From assembly GCF_017357385.1 (NCBI RefSeq), contig NZ_CP071633.1:1-64000 (forward strand): 64,000 nucleotides of DNA, written 5' to 3'. The DNA is from Rhizobium sp. NZLR1 (lineage in GTDB: Bacteria > Pseudomonadota > Alphaproteobacteria > Rhizobiales > Rhizobiaceae). Below, in pieces: positions 1 to 8,635 of this stretch. The notes under the pieces are model-generated. The model was not told the origin of the DNA. It saw only the letters and a program-made list of their open reading frames with translations, and made no database searches. The translations under genes were made by a program, and so were the position numbers. Every line of letters starts with the position of its first letter. Positions within the stretch are counted from its first letter, which is position 1.

Positions 1-1194
1 ATGCAGCCGAGTCTTGCTCTTCAGGACGATCAAGAGCATCTCCCTTCGCTTCTGGCAACAGATGCGAAGGAGTTGTCCTATCAACTTCAGCAGCATCAGG
101 CAAAAATCTTCCCGCCGCTTTCCCAAAAGACCATCAGAACATTTTCGCCGGCGGAAGCTGCGTCCTTCATCGGCATCGGCGAAGGTTATCTCCGGCAGGT
201 GGCGGCCGATGGCCATGGGCCCGATCCGCTGGCCAACGGACGGCGGCTCTATAGCGCAACGGATATGGATCGGATTCGCCGGGTTCTTGACGAGCGAAAC
301 GGAACGCCGAAATATGTGCCGGCCCGCAGGCCGGGAGAGAAGCTCCAGATCGTCTCCGTCATGAATTTCAAAGGCGGCTCGGGCAAGACTACGACCGCAG
401 CCCATTTGGCGCAGTTCATGGCGCTCAGGGGTTACCGCGTGCTCGCCGTCGACCTCGACCCGCAGGCCTCGTTGTCGGCTCTTTTCGGCCATCAGCCGGA
501 ATTCGACGTCGGTGAGGGCGAAACCATATACGGCGCCATCCGCTATGAGGATCCGCGCCCAATCGCCGACATCGTGCGCGCCACCTATACGCCCAATCTG
601 CATCTCATTCCGGGAAATCTCGAGCTGATGGAGTTCGAGCACGAGACGCCGAAGGCGATGTCGTCGGGTAGAGCGGAGACGATGTTCTTCGCCCGCATTG
701 GCGAGGTCCTGACCGAGATCGAAAGTCTTTACGACATCGTCGTCATCGACTGCCCGCCGCAGCTGGGGTTCTTGACGATGTCGGCGCTCTGCGCAGCGAC
801 CTCGGTGTTGATCACGGTCCATCCGCAGATGCTCGACGTCATGTCGATGTCGCAGTTTCTGACGATGACGAGCGAGCTGATGTCGGTCGTGGAGAAGGCC
901 GGCGGGCGCACCAGCTATGACTGGATGCGCTATCTCGTGACGCGCTTCGAGCCGAACGACGGGCCGCAGAGCCAGATGACTGGCTTCATGCGGGCGATCT
1001 TCGGTAACCGAATGCTCCACAACGCCATGGTGAAGTCGACAGCAGTCGCCGACGCTGGCGTCACAAAGCAGACCCTTTACGAGGTCGAGCGGTCGCAGTT
1101 CACCCGCGGAACCTATGATCGGGCGCTGGAGTCCCTCAACTTGGTGAATAGCGAGATCGAGGCGCATCTTCGCTCCACCTGGGGAAGGAAATAG
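1..1194 (+). CDS. repA: RepA, ParA-type partition ATPase and repABC autorepressor
   Basis: This 397-residue ParA-family ATPase partitions a repABC plasmid and, in known members, represses the repABC promoter together with RepB. The N-terminal part (about residues 45-100) looks like the helix-turn-helix region of plasmid RepA proteins. A deviant Walker A, KGGSGKTT, lies at residues 124-131, followed by VDLDPQAS (about 150) and a Walker B-like VVIDCPPQLG (about 246-255). The length matches rhizobial RepA (about 400 residues), so the ATG at base 1 is probably the true start, but the promoter and operator lie outside the window. repB begins 3 bp after the stop, as in an operon. Confidence 0.95.
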   Translation: MQPSLALQDDQEHLPSLLATDAKELSYQLQQHQAKIFPPLSQKTIRTFSPAEAASFIGIGEGYLRQVAADGHGPDPLANGRRLYSATDMDRIRRVLDERNGTPKYVPARRPGEKLQIVSVMNFKGGSGKTTTAAHLAQFMALRGYRVLAVDLDPQASLSALFGHQPEFDVGEGETIYGAIRYEDPRPIADIVRATYTPNLHLIPGNLELMEFEHETPKAMSSGRAETMFFARIGEVLTEIESLYDIVVIDCPPQLGFLTMSALCAATSVLITVHPQMLDVMSMSQFLTMTSELMSVVEKAGGRTSYDWMRYLVTRFEPNDGPQSQMTGFMRAIFGNRMLHNAMVKSTAVADAGVTKQTLYEVERSQFTRGTYDRALESLNLVNSEIEAHLRSTWGRK

Positions 1195-1197
1195 TCG

Positions 1198-2199
1198 ATG
1201 GCGCGCAAGAACCTCATCGAAATCTCTGCTCCGAGCCCGGCTAGGGTGGAAATGGTCCTACCGCGCGACAATCGCCCGATCGCCGGGTTCGTGCCGCAGG
1301 AGCGCAGCGCGGCGCCAGTCGGCGGCATTACCAAGACGCTGGGCAATATTACGGAGAAAATGGAGCGGGCGAGTGAACTGGAACGGCAGCTTGCCGCCGG
1401 CCAGACCATCGTCGAGCTCGATCCCGCCCTGATCGACGCCTCCTTCGTCAGCGATCGATTGGCGATCGACGCGACCGAACTCGCGCAGCTTGTCGAGCAG
1501 ATCCGCGAGCACGGTCAGCAGGTTCCGATCCTCGTCCGTCCGCATCCCGAAACCAAGGGACGGTATCAGGTTGCCTACGGCCATCGTCGTCTGGCCGCCA
1601 CTCGAGTAATCGGCATCAGGGTGCGCGCTGTCATCCGCGAGCTCACGGACGGTCAACTGGTCGTCAGCCAGGGGCAGGAAAACAGCGCTCGAACCAATCT
1701 TTCCTACATCGAGCGCGCGCTCTTCGCATCGAGGCTCGAAGAACGGAGCTTCGGCCGCGATGTGATCATGGCGGCTCTCGCCGTCGATAAGGCGGCGCTG
1801 TCGAGAATGCTGATCGTCATACGGCAGGTTCCCCTTGATCTCGTCAATGCCATCGGCGCGGCGCCCGATATCGGTCGTCGGCGGTGGTTGGAGCTGGGCG
1901 AGCGGCTTGAAGGTGCCGACATCGAGAAAATCATCGCCGAGTTGTCCGCGGACGACGCTCGAAAAATCTCGAGCGACGAGCGGTTTCACCGGGCGCTCGT
2001 GCTGGCTACCAGACGGACGGCGTCGGCGAAACCGACGATTGCCCAAACCCAGCTTAGCGGCGTGCCGGTGATGATCAAAACGACAGCGTCCGGTGCGACC
2101 TTCGTCTTTGACGGCAAGACCGCACCCGGTTTCGATCAGTTCGTCCAGGAAAGGCTGAAGGGCCTGTTCCAGGAGTTCAACAAGGACAGAGGAGCGTAG
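1198..2199 (+). CDS. repB: RepB, ParB-type centromere-binding protein
   Basis: A 333-residue ParB-family protein that binds parS and works with RepA in partition and autoregulation. The ParB nuclease-like domain spans roughly residues 60-170, with the signature GHRRLAA near residue 125; a helix-turn-helix follows near 180-215. The end of repA (aaggaaatag) provides the ribosome binding site, and the spacing of 3 bp implies translational coupling. No perfect copy of the repABC parS consensus GTTNNNNGCNNNNAAC was found by eye near the operon. Confidence 0.94.
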   Translation: MARKNLIEISAPSPARVEMVLPRDNRPIAGFVPQERSAAPVGGITKTLGNITEKMERASELERQLAAGQTIVELDPALIDASFVSDRLAIDATELAQLVEQIREHGQQVPILVRPHPETKGRYQVAYGHRRLAATRVIGIRVRAVIRELTDGQLVVSQGQENSARTNLSYIERALFASRLEERSFGRDVIMAALAVDKAALSRMLIVIRQVPLDLVNAIGAAPDIGRRRWLELGERLEGADIEKIIAELSADDARKISSDERFHRALVLATRRTASAKPTIAQTQLSGVPVMIKTTASGATFVFDGKTAPGFDQFVQERLKGLFQEFNKDRGA

Positions 2200-2204
2200 C
2201 GCGC

Positions 2205-2243
2205 AAAAGAAAAAGGCCCCCAACGACGCCGTCGTGGAAGCCC
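2205..2243 (-). terminator. Rho-independent terminator of the antisense RNA
   Basis: On the minus strand, GGGCTTCCACGAC, the loop GGC and GTCGTTGGGGGCC form a stem with a few G-U pairs and one bulge. It is followed directly by TTTTTCTTTT (plus strand 2205-2214). Confidence 0.7.
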
Positions 2244-2259
2244 TTCTCAGATCTTAAGC
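2205..2259 (-). ncRNA. incA: incA/ctRNA, antisense RNA controlling repC
   Basis: The 154-bp repB-repC gap carries the pieces of the counter-transcribed RNA known from repABC plasmids such as p42d. On the minus strand there is a -35 box TTGACT, a 17-nt spacer and a -10 box GATTCT, predicting a start near 2259. A GC-rich stem with an ACGAC/GTCGT core followed by TTTTTCTTTT ends it near 2205. The RNA would be about 55 nt. In this family it base-pairs with the repC leader and lowers RepC translation, setting copy number and incompatibility. The boundaries are inferred, not measured. Confidence 0.72.
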
Positions 2260-2265
2260 ACATCG

Positions 2266-2294
2266 AGAATCGCATTTCCCCGAATCACAGTCAA
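2266..2294 (-). promoter_or_regulatory. Promoter of the incA antisense RNA
   Basis: On the minus strand, TTGACT (2289-2294) and GATTCT (2266-2271) are separated by 17 nt. Position and spacing fit the conserved promoter in the repB-repC gap of other repABC plasmids. Confidence 0.65.
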
Positions 2295-2328
2295 GCGTCT
2301 TAGGCACCAAATTGGTGGATGGTTTTCT

Positions 2329-2354
2329 TTTGCCTGAACGAAGGTGAAGGCAAA
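2329..2354 (+). promoter_or_regulatory. repC leader hairpin holding the ribosome binding site
   Basis: TTTGCCT (2329-2335) pairs perfectly with AGGCAAA (2348-2354). The 12-nt loop contains gaaggtga, part of the repC ribosome binding site, and the right arm runs into the A of the repC start codon. This matches the S-structure model, in which the leader fold blocks RepC translation when the antisense RNA is bound. Confidence 0.65.
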
Positions 2355-3658
2355 TGGAGAGTGGATATGTGACGACGCCCTTTGGGCGGCGGCCGATGTC
2401 ACTTGGCATGCTGGCAAGCCAGCAACTGGCCGAGACCATCGAGCCGGGAATGAAACGCAGCAAGTGGAAGCTGTTTCGGGCAATCTGCGAGGCGCGGCCG
2501 TCGCTCGGCGTGACCGATCGGGCGCTGACGGTGCTCGACGCGCTTTTGACCTTTTACCCCGATGATGAAATCTCTGAGGAGAAGGGCCTGATCGTCTTCC
2601 CGTCGAATGCGCAGCTTTCGCTCCGCGCTCGCGGAATGACGCCGGCGACGCTGCGGCGGCATCTGGCGGTTCTGGTCGAGTCCGGCCTGATCCTGCGCAA
2701 GGACAGCCCGAATGGAAAGCGCTATGCCCGCCGGGACGGGGCAGGGGCCATCGGCGAAGCCTTCGGCTTCAGTATCGCGCCGCTGCTCGCACGCGCGGCC
2801 GAGATCGAAAGCCTGGCCGCCCAGACGGTCGCCGACCGGGAACTGCTGAGAGCGACCCGAGAGCGCCTGACGGTTTGCCGACGTGATATCTCCAAACTGA
2901 TTTCGGTGGCGCTCGACGAAGCGATTCCGGGCGACTGGGAGACGATGACGCTGATGTTTCGCGCACTGGTCGCGAGAATTCCGCGCGTGGCGACAGTCGA
3001 AAGCCTGGCTTCGGTGCTCGATGAGATGGGCCTGCTGCGCGACGAAGCCGTCAACCTGCTGGAAAGACATGTTAAAAGAAAAAAAATAAACGCCAATGAG
3101 TCTCATATTGAGCGTCACAAACAGAATTCAAACCCCAACTCCAACTATGAACTTGAACCAAGCTTCGAAACGAAGCAGGGCGAAAGCGCTGTGGCCGATA
3201 ATGAGCCGAACGCCGGACCGCCTGACGAGCGAAGACTGGAGCAGCCGAAGCTTTCCGGCAGGATGAGCAACGGAGCGGGAGGCGCGGCCGATCCGGTGGC
3301 CGCGCCTAGCCTGAAATCCTTCCCGCTCGGCCTCGTTCTGCAAGCCTGCCCTCAAATCCTTGACTATGGTCCCGGCGGAGCCATCGGCAACTGGCGAGAT
3401 CTGATGTCGGCGGCGGTGATCGTGCGCTCGATGCTCGGCGTCAGTCCCTCGGCCTATGAGGAAGCCTGCTTAGGCATGGGGCCGGAAAATGCCGCGACGG
3501 TGATTGCCTGCATCCTGGAGAAGGGAGGGCATATCAATTCTCCGGGGGGTTATCTCAGGGATCTGACCCGGAGGACAGAGCGGGGCGAGTTTGCAATCGG
3601 CCCGATGCTGATGGCGCTCGTGCGGGCAAGCGGACCAACAGCAAGGCATGTTGGATAA
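2354..3658 (+). CDS. repC: RepC, replication initiator
   Basis: A 434-residue RepC, the initiator that is sufficient for replication in this plasmid class. The N-terminus (VTTPFGRRP) is characteristic, and the length is within the usual 400-440. The N-terminal half is a winged-helix DNA-binding region with a coiled stretch near residues 150-210. A variable linker (residues 240-310) rich in Asn, Ser and Pro separates it from the C-terminal domain. The linker is encoded by unusually AT-rich DNA, the expected place of the origin. Translation is probably limited by the hairpin over its ribosome binding site and by the antisense RNA. Confidence 0.95.
   Translation: MESGYVTTPFGRRPMSLGMLASQQLAETIEPGMKRSKWKLFRAICEARPSLGVTDRALTVLDALLTFYPDDEISEEKGLIVFPSNAQLSLRARGMTPATLRRHLAVLVESGLILRKDSPNGKRYARRDGAGAIGEAFGFSIAPLLARAAEIESLAAQTVADRELLRATRERLTVCRRDISKLISVALDEAIPGDWETMTLMFRALVARIPRVATVESLASVLDEMGLLRDEAVNLLERHVKRKKINANESHIERHKQNSNPNSNYELEPSFETKQGESAVADNEPNAGPPDERRLEQPKLSGRMSNGAGGAADPVAAPSLKSFPLGLVLQACPQILDYGPGGAIGNWRDLMSAAVIVRSMLGVSPSAYEEACLGMGPENAATVIACILEKGGHINSPGGYLRDLTRRTERGEFAIGPMLMALVRASGPTARHVG
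3068..3175 (+). other. Probable origin of replication inside repC (AT-rich stretch)
   Basis: About 100 bp within repC is strikingly AT-rich against a GC-rich background. It begins with a nearly pure A run (3075-3090) and contains the dyad CTCA-tat-TGAG near 3102-3112. In other repABC plasmids the origin lies in an AT-rich central part of repC. The assignment rests on that precedent and on composition. Confidence 0.55.
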
Positions 3659-3763
3659 GGGAACGGGCGCGGCGATCGCATAACGATTGAGGATGCAATC
3701 ACCTCTTTACAACTAACATGTCACTCTGCTACGTCTAGCCTCAATCATCGGGAGGAAGCATAT

Positions 3764-4648
3764 TTGACCCAGAAATTTGGGCTGTCAGTCGCTCTCGCCA
3801 CGCCGTTCGGCAACAATGGCGATATCGCCATCGATGTTATGATCGAGCAGGCAAAGCGAAGCCTCGCTGCCGGATGCTCGAGCGTAACGCTGTTCGGAAC
3901 GACGGGTGAAGGTTCGTCCATCGGAACGCAGGAACGTGAACGTGTTCTGGCTTCCATGATCGAGAGTGGGATAGAAGCGAGCAAAATCCTCGTCGGCGTG
4001 CTGGTCGACGCCGCCGAGGATGCGGCGTCGCAGGCAGGTCATGCGCTTTCCAAGGGGGTTCGCAACATTCTGCTTGCTCCCCCTTCCTATTTCAAGAACG
4101 TCAGTGACGACGGCCTGTTCCAGTGGTTTTCGGCTGTGTTCGCCACCCTCGGCGACAAGGCGCGAGACATTATCGTCTACAACATCCCCTCGGTCACCAT
4201 GGTTCCGCTGACCGTATCGCTGATCGGCCGGCTGCGGGCAGCCTTTCCCAATATCGTCATAGGCGTCAAGGACTCCTCCGGCGACTGGCCTTTTACGGAA
4301 ACACTGTTGAAAGCGCATGGCGATCTCGTCATCCTGGTGGGGGACGAACGTCATTTGGCGAAGGGCGTGCGGCTTGGCGGCCAGGGTGCAATCTCGGGCA
4401 TGGCGAATTTCGTACCGCGCGAAGTCAAGCTGATGGCGGAGGAAGGCAAGGATGATTCCCGCATCGAGGACTTCGTCGCCGAACTGCTGAAATTTCCGGT
4501 GACGGCTGCCGTAAAGGTCATGGTCGCGCAACTGACGTCGGATGATATATGGCTTGCTGTTCGTCCGCCGCTCGTTTCAATATCCGCGGAAGGGCAGGCG
4601 GAACTCGCTCTCGCTTTCGATGGTCTTTTCCGCTCGAAGGCGGCATAG
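3764..4648 (+). CDS. DapA/N-acetylneuraminate-lyase family aldolase or dehydratase
   Basis: A 294-residue class I (Schiff-base) lyase of the DHDPS/NAL family. The family motif GTTGEG is near residue 45, the catalytic Tyr lies in VYNIPS (about 143), and the Schiff-base Lys is in GVKDSSGD (about 168). The start is TTG at 3764, preceded by a strong ribosome binding site (ggaggaag, 3751-3758); no ATG fits better. Members act in lysine synthesis or split sugar acids such as 2-keto-3-deoxy acids. Its place before a GntR regulator and a sugar importer suggests sugar-acid or sugar catabolism rather than lysine synthesis. The substrate cannot be read from sequence. Confidence 0.85.
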   Translation: MTQKFGLSVALATPFGNNGDIAIDVMIEQAKRSLAAGCSSVTLFGTTGEGSSIGTQERERVLASMIESGIEASKILVGVLVDAAEDAASQAGHALSKGVRNILLAPPSYFKNVSDDGLFQWFSAVFATLGDKARDIIVYNIPSVTMVPLTVSLIGRLRAAFPNIVIGVKDSSGDWPFTETLLKAHGDLVILVGDERHLAKGVRLGGQGAISGMANFVPREVKLMAEEGKDDSRIEDFVAELLKFPVTAAVKVMVAQLTSDDIWLAVRPPLVSISAEGQAELALAFDGLFRSKAA

Positions 4649-4673
4649 GGCAAAGATGTTTCTGGGAGAGGCG

Positions 4674-5333
4674 ATGGACGGCACAGACGAGCAGCCGACA
4701 CTCCGGGAAAAGGCGTATGAGAGCTTCACGCGCCACCTTCTTGCGCGTGATGTGCGCCCCGGTCAGTTCGTTTCGCAGCGCCGCCTCGTCGAGTTGACAG
4801 GACTGACACTTGGCGCCATCCGAGAGCTCATTCCGAGGCTGGAAGCCGAAGGGCTGATCAAGACTGTGCCTCAGCGCGGCTTACAGATCGCCCATATCGA
4901 CCTTAATCTCATTCGCGAGGCGTTCCAGCTGCGCGTTTTCCTGGAGAAGGAAGCTGTCGCGCTTTTCACCCGCTCTGCATCTGACGAGACGGTCGCCAGA
5001 CTTTTGAAGCAGCATCGCGATATCGCCGATGCCATTCGCGGCGGCGATGGATCGCACGAATTGGAACTACACGCGCAGGCCGTCGATTGGGGCATGCACG
5101 ACGCTTTTATCGATGCCTTGGGAAATACCATCATTTCGAACGCCTACCGGGTAAACTCGATCAAGATGCGCCTGATCAGTCAGGATCGTTTTCGCATCGA
5201 CGGTCACGTCGGACCTGTCATGGGTGAGCACCTGAAGGTGCTCGAGGCGATCGAACGACGATCGGCGGAGGACGCCGTCAACAGCCTTGTCGCACATATC
5301 AATCATGCAAGAGATCGTGCGCTCAGGATATAA
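4674..5333 (+). CDS. GntR-family regulator (FadR/FCD type)
   Basis: A 219-residue regulator with an N-terminal winged helix (about residues 12-75, with SQRRLVELTGLTLGAIREL as recognition region) and an all-helical FCD ligand domain (about 85-215). The ATG at 4674 is chosen because gggagagg precedes it; an in-frame ATG at 4656 is the alternative. The frame is open further upstream, but that part overlaps the preceding gene. It lies 25 bp behind the lyase gene and ahead of the importer, so it likely responds to a sugar acid or related ligand of this cluster. Confidence 0.85.
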   Translation: MDGTDEQPTLREKAYESFTRHLLARDVRPGQFVSQRRLVELTGLTLGAIRELIPRLEAEGLIKTVPQRGLQIAHIDLNLIREAFQLRVFLEKEAVALFTRSASDETVARLLKQHRDIADAIRGGDGSHELELHAQAVDWGMHDAFIDALGNTIISNAYRVNSIKMRLISQDRFRIDGHVGPVMGEHLKVLEAIERRSAEDAVNSLVAHINHARDRALRI

Positions 5334-5389
5334 TCGGAAAATAGGCAGCCGGGGGTGAGGAGATCGCCGGCAAGAGGAGGAGCAATCAA

Positions 5390-6718
5390 ATGTCATCGTT
5401 TTTGAATCCGACGAGGCGCGGCTTTCTGGCGGGGACCGCCACTTTTGGAGCCAGCAGCATGCTCGGCATGCGGTCGGCATCCGCTGCCGTTGATTGGAAG
5501 CGCTTTGCCGGGACGACACTCGAAGTCAACCTGGTCAAGAGCCCGCGCAGCGAGACGCTCGTCAAATACCTGTCCGAGTTCGAAGAACTCACCGGCATCA
5601 AGGTCAATGCCGAAGCGACGCCCGAACAACAGCAGCGCCAGAAGACGACCATCGAGCTCAGCTCGGGCAAGCCGAGCTTCGACGTCGTCCACATGAGCTA
5701 CCACGTGCAGAAGCGGCAATTTGAAAAGGGCGGCTGGCTTGCCGATATCAGCGGCTTTCTCAAAGATTCGTCCCTGACCGATCCGTCGCTCACGGAAAGC
5801 GATTTCGCCGAAGCCGGCCTGACCTTCGCCAAGGACTCTGGCGGCGTTCTGCGCTCGCTTCCGTTCTCGGTCGATTACTGGATCATCTACTGGAACAAGG
5901 CACTGTTCGAGAAGAAGGGGCTGTCCTATCCGACGACGTTCGAAGAACTGGTAACTGCGGCCGAAGCACTCACCGATCCGTCGACCAATACCTATGGCTT
6001 CGTTGCTCGCGGCCTGAAGAACGCCAATACGCCGGTCTGGACGTCGCTGCTGCTCGGCTATGGTTCGAGCCCGCTCGGCCCCGATGGCAAGCTGCGTACG
6101 ACATCGCCAGAAGCGATCGACGCAGCCAAGCTTTACCAGAAACTGATGACCAAGACCGCCCCTCCCGGCGTCTCCGGCTTCAACTGGGCCGAGGCGCAGT
6201 CGGCCTTCCTGCAGGGCAAGATCGGCATGTGGCTGGACGGCGTCGGTTTTGCTCCGCCGATCGAGAATCCGGAAAAGTCGCGTGTCGTCGGCCAGGTCGG
6301 TTACGGTGTGATGCCGAAAGGCCCGAAAGCACAGGCCGCAGGCACATTCGGCGACGGCCTTGGTGTCGTTGCGGCAAGCAAGAACAAGGAAGCAGCCTAC
6401 CTCTTCTGCCAATGGGCGATTTCCCACGACATGGGCGCACGCCTGCTGCAGGCCGGTGCCGGCGTTCCTTTCCGCCAGTCGATCCTTGCGGATGCCAAGG
6501 TTCGCGAAGGTGTCAAGATGCCGGCGGCATGGCTTGATGCGGTTGCGGGTTCCGGCAAGATCTCGCAGCTCGCGCTGCCGGTGATCATTCCGGTCACCGA
6601 GTTCCGCGACATCTATGGCGTCGGTCTTACCAACATGATCGGCGGCGGCGATCCAGAGACCGAACTCAAGGCCGCGACGGCACAGTTCGAACCCGTCCTG
6701 GCGAAGAGCGAGGGATAA
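5390..6718 (+). CDS. Sugar ABC transporter substrate-binding protein (family 1), Tat signal
   Basis: A 442-residue UgpB/MalE-type binding protein. The N-terminus carries a twin-arginine motif TRRGFLA (residues 8-14) and a hydrophobic stretch ending near ASAA (about 35), so it is probably exported folded through Tat. A strong ribosome binding site (gaggaggag) precedes the ATG. The stop codon overlaps the start of the next permease gene (TAATG). It captures a mono- or oligosaccharide or polyol in the periplasm; the ligand is unknown. Confidence 0.9.
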   Translation: MSSFLNPTRRGFLAGTATFGASSMLGMRSASAAVDWKRFAGTTLEVNLVKSPRSETLVKYLSEFEELTGIKVNAEATPEQQQRQKTTIELSSGKPSFDVVHMSYHVQKRQFEKGGWLADISGFLKDSSLTDPSLTESDFAEAGLTFAKDSGGVLRSLPFSVDYWIIYWNKALFEKKGLSYPTTFEELVTAAEALTDPSTNTYGFVARGLKNANTPVWTSLLLGYGSSPLGPDGKLRTTSPEAIDAAKLYQKLMTKTAPPGVSGFNWAEAQSAFLQGKIGMWLDGVGFAPPIENPEKSRVVGQVGYGVMPKGPKAQAAGTFGDGLGVVAASKNKEAAYLFCQWAISHDMGARLLQAGAGVPFRQSILADAKVREGVKMPAAWLDAVAGSGKISQLALPVIIPVTEFRDIYGVGLTNMIGGGDPETELKAATAQFEPVLAKSEG

Positions 6719-7659
6719 TGGCCTCGGCAAGCATCGAAACGGCCGCAGCGGCCAAGGCCGCCTCGAAGGGAAGGAGCAACGCTGGTCGCGTTGCTCCCAA
6801 CTACTGGCCCTTCGTCATTCCGGCGCTGATCGTCATTGCGGCCGTCATCGTTTTTCCATGGGTGTTTACCCTTTGGATGAGCGTCAACAGCTGGACGCTT
6901 GGCCAGTCCCAGGTCTTTGCAGGACTGGACAATTACGCCCGCCTGGCCGTGGACATGCGCTTCTGGGAGTCGCTCTGGCATACGGTGCTCTACACGACGC
7001 TCTCGGTGGTGGCGCCGCTCTTTCTAGGGACGCTCGCCGCGTTGATTTTCGATACGCAATTTCCGCTCCGCGGTCTTCTGCGCGGTATATTCGTGATGCC
7101 GATGATGGCGACGCCCGTCGCCATCGCTCTCGTCTGGACCATGATGTTCCACCCGCAGCTCGGCGTCCTCAATTATCTTCTATCCTTGATCGGCATCGGC
7201 CCTCAGGAGTGGATCTATAATCAGACCAGCGTCATCCCTTCGTTGGTGCTGGTCGAGACATGGCAATGGACGCCGCTTATCATGCTGATCGTGCTCGGCG
7301 GTCTGGCGGCGGTTCCGCGCGAGCCCTATGAAAGCGCCGAAATCGACGGAGCCAATGTCTGGCAGAAATTCCGCTATCTAACCCTGCCGATGATCGCGCC
7401 TTTCCTGATGATTGCGGTGATCATCCGCAGCATCGATGCGGTGAAAAGTTTCGATATCATCTATGCCATGACCCAGGGCGGGCCGGGCACGGCGTCGGAA
7501 ACGATCAATATCTATCTCTACAACACAGCTTTCGCCTATTACGACATCGGCTATGGCTCGGCCATGGCAGTTGTCTTCTTCATCCTCATCGTCCTGCTGT
7601 CCTTCGTCCTTTTGATGCTCCGGCAGCGTGCGAACTGGTCTGACGGGGAGGCACGCTGA
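6718..7659 (+). CDS. Sugar ABC transporter permease (MalF/UgpA type)
   Basis: A 313-residue inner-membrane permease of the CUT1 class. Six hydrophobic segments are visible, starting with FVIPALIVIAAVIVFPWVF near residue 32. The cytoplasmic EAA-type loop appears as YESAEIDGANVWQKF around residue 203. It overlaps the binding-protein gene by 1 nt and the next permease by 1 nt, so the three are cotranscribed. No ATPase gene accompanies this operon; the nearest is at 20740. Confidence 0.92.
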   Translation: MASASIETAAAAKAASKGRSNAGRVAPNYWPFVIPALIVIAAVIVFPWVFTLWMSVNSWTLGQSQVFAGLDNYARLAVDMRFWESLWHTVLYTTLSVVAPLFLGTLAALIFDTQFPLRGLLRGIFVMPMMATPVAIALVWTMMFHPQLGVLNYLLSLIGIGPQEWIYNQTSVIPSLVLVETWQWTPLIMLIVLGGLAAVPREPYESAEIDGANVWQKFRYLTLPMIAPFLMIAVIIRSIDAVKSFDIIYAMTQGGPGTASETINIYLYNTAFAYYDIGYGSAMAVVFFILIVLLSFVLLMLRQRANWSDGEAR

Positions 7660-8474
7660 TGAAGCGCAGAACGCTCGATCGTATCGGACTGCTGTTTGTT
7701 GCCCTTGTGATGATATCGCCGGTCGTCCTGTTCTTCCTCTGGATGATCTCGCTGTCGCTGAAATATGAAATCGACAGCGGTGCCTATCCGCCGATCTTCA
7801 TTCCTCAGCGTTTCGCTTGGTCGAACTATCTGAAGGTCTTCGAGGAGAACAACTTCTTCCTGTATCTGTGGAATTCGGTGGTGGTGACAGGTGCCGCCAC
7901 GCTTCTGGCACTGCTGATCGGCGTGCCGGCCGGATATGGCATCGCGCGCCTGAAGGCCGAGAAGTCGGCGATGGTCATCATGATCGCGCGTATGACGCCC
8001 GGCCTTTCCTTCCTGATTCCGCTCTTCCTGCTCTTCCAATGGCTGAACCTGCTCGGCACGCTCCTGCCGCAGATCATCATCCATCTCGTCGTCACAGTGC
8101 CGATCGTCGTATGGATCATGATCGGTTATTTCGAGACGACGCCGATGGAACTGGAAGAGGCCGCCAGCATCGATGGCGCCACACCCTGGCAGATTTTCCG
8201 CTTGGTCGCTTTGCCGATCGCCAAACCCGGCATTGTCGTCGCCTTCATCCTGTCGGTCATCTTCTCCTGGAACAACTTCGTCTTCGGTATCGTGCTCGCC
8301 AGTCGCGAGACCCGCACGCTGCCGGTCGCGGTCTACAACATGCTTTCGTTCGAACAGGTCAGTTGGGGGCCGCTTGCGGCGGCGGCGCTGATCGTCACTT
8401 TGCCCGTGCTGATATTGACGGTGTTTGCGCAACGACAGATCGTGGCTGGGCTGACGGCCGGAGCCGTCAAGTGA
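7659..8474 (+). CDS. Sugar ABC transporter permease (MalG/UgpE type)
   Basis: A 271-residue partner permease with six membrane segments and the EAA-loop signature MELEEAASIDGATPWQIF (about residue 165). It starts inside the stop of the previous gene (TGATG). It forms the heterodimeric channel with the preceding permease and would need an external ATPase. Confidence 0.92.
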   Translation: MKRRTLDRIGLLFVALVMISPVVLFFLWMISLSLKYEIDSGAYPPIFIPQRFAWSNYLKVFEENNFFLYLWNSVVVTGAATLLALLIGVPAGYGIARLKAEKSAMVIMIARMTPGLSFLIPLFLLFQWLNLLGTLLPQIIIHLVVTVPIVVWIMIGYFETTPMELEEAASIDGATPWQIFRLVALPIAKPGIVVAFILSVIFSWNNFVFGIVLASRETRTLPVAVYNMLSFEQVSWGPLAAAALIVTLPVLILTVFAQRQIVAGLTAGAVK

Positions 8475-8525
8475 GCCGGTGAGACGACGGTTTTGGCGAC
8501 TTCTTCTGCTTTCGCCTGCCTGCTT

Positions 8526-8635
8526 GACCAGGATGATTTTAGGCCGGTCGGCCTAGAATCTGAATCCTATTCTAAATTAAAGAGTTAGAGCATGATGTCG
8601 TCCGAAAACCGCTCGCACTTTTCGGCATCATACTC
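8526..8635 (+). repeat. Dispersed mosaic repeat, copy 1 (RIME-like)
   Basis: About 110 bp match, in reverse orientation and with roughly 88 percent identity by eye, the stretch at 50882-50993. The core includes the imperfect palindromes aggccggtcggcct and a pair of CATGATG/CATCAT ends around ccgaaaaccgctc. The element runs past the start codon of the next gene. It resembles intergenic mosaic elements of Rhizobiaceae. Confidence 0.8.

Noticed and set aside
1941..1956. GTTGTCCGCGGACGAC as a parS site
   Set aside because: It matches the repABC consensus GTTNNNNGCNNNNAAC except for one base in the final triplet and lies within repB codons; a chance match is likely.
1258..2223. Long antisense frame over repB
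   Set aside because: No recognisable family; it overlaps the well-supported repB on the other strand.
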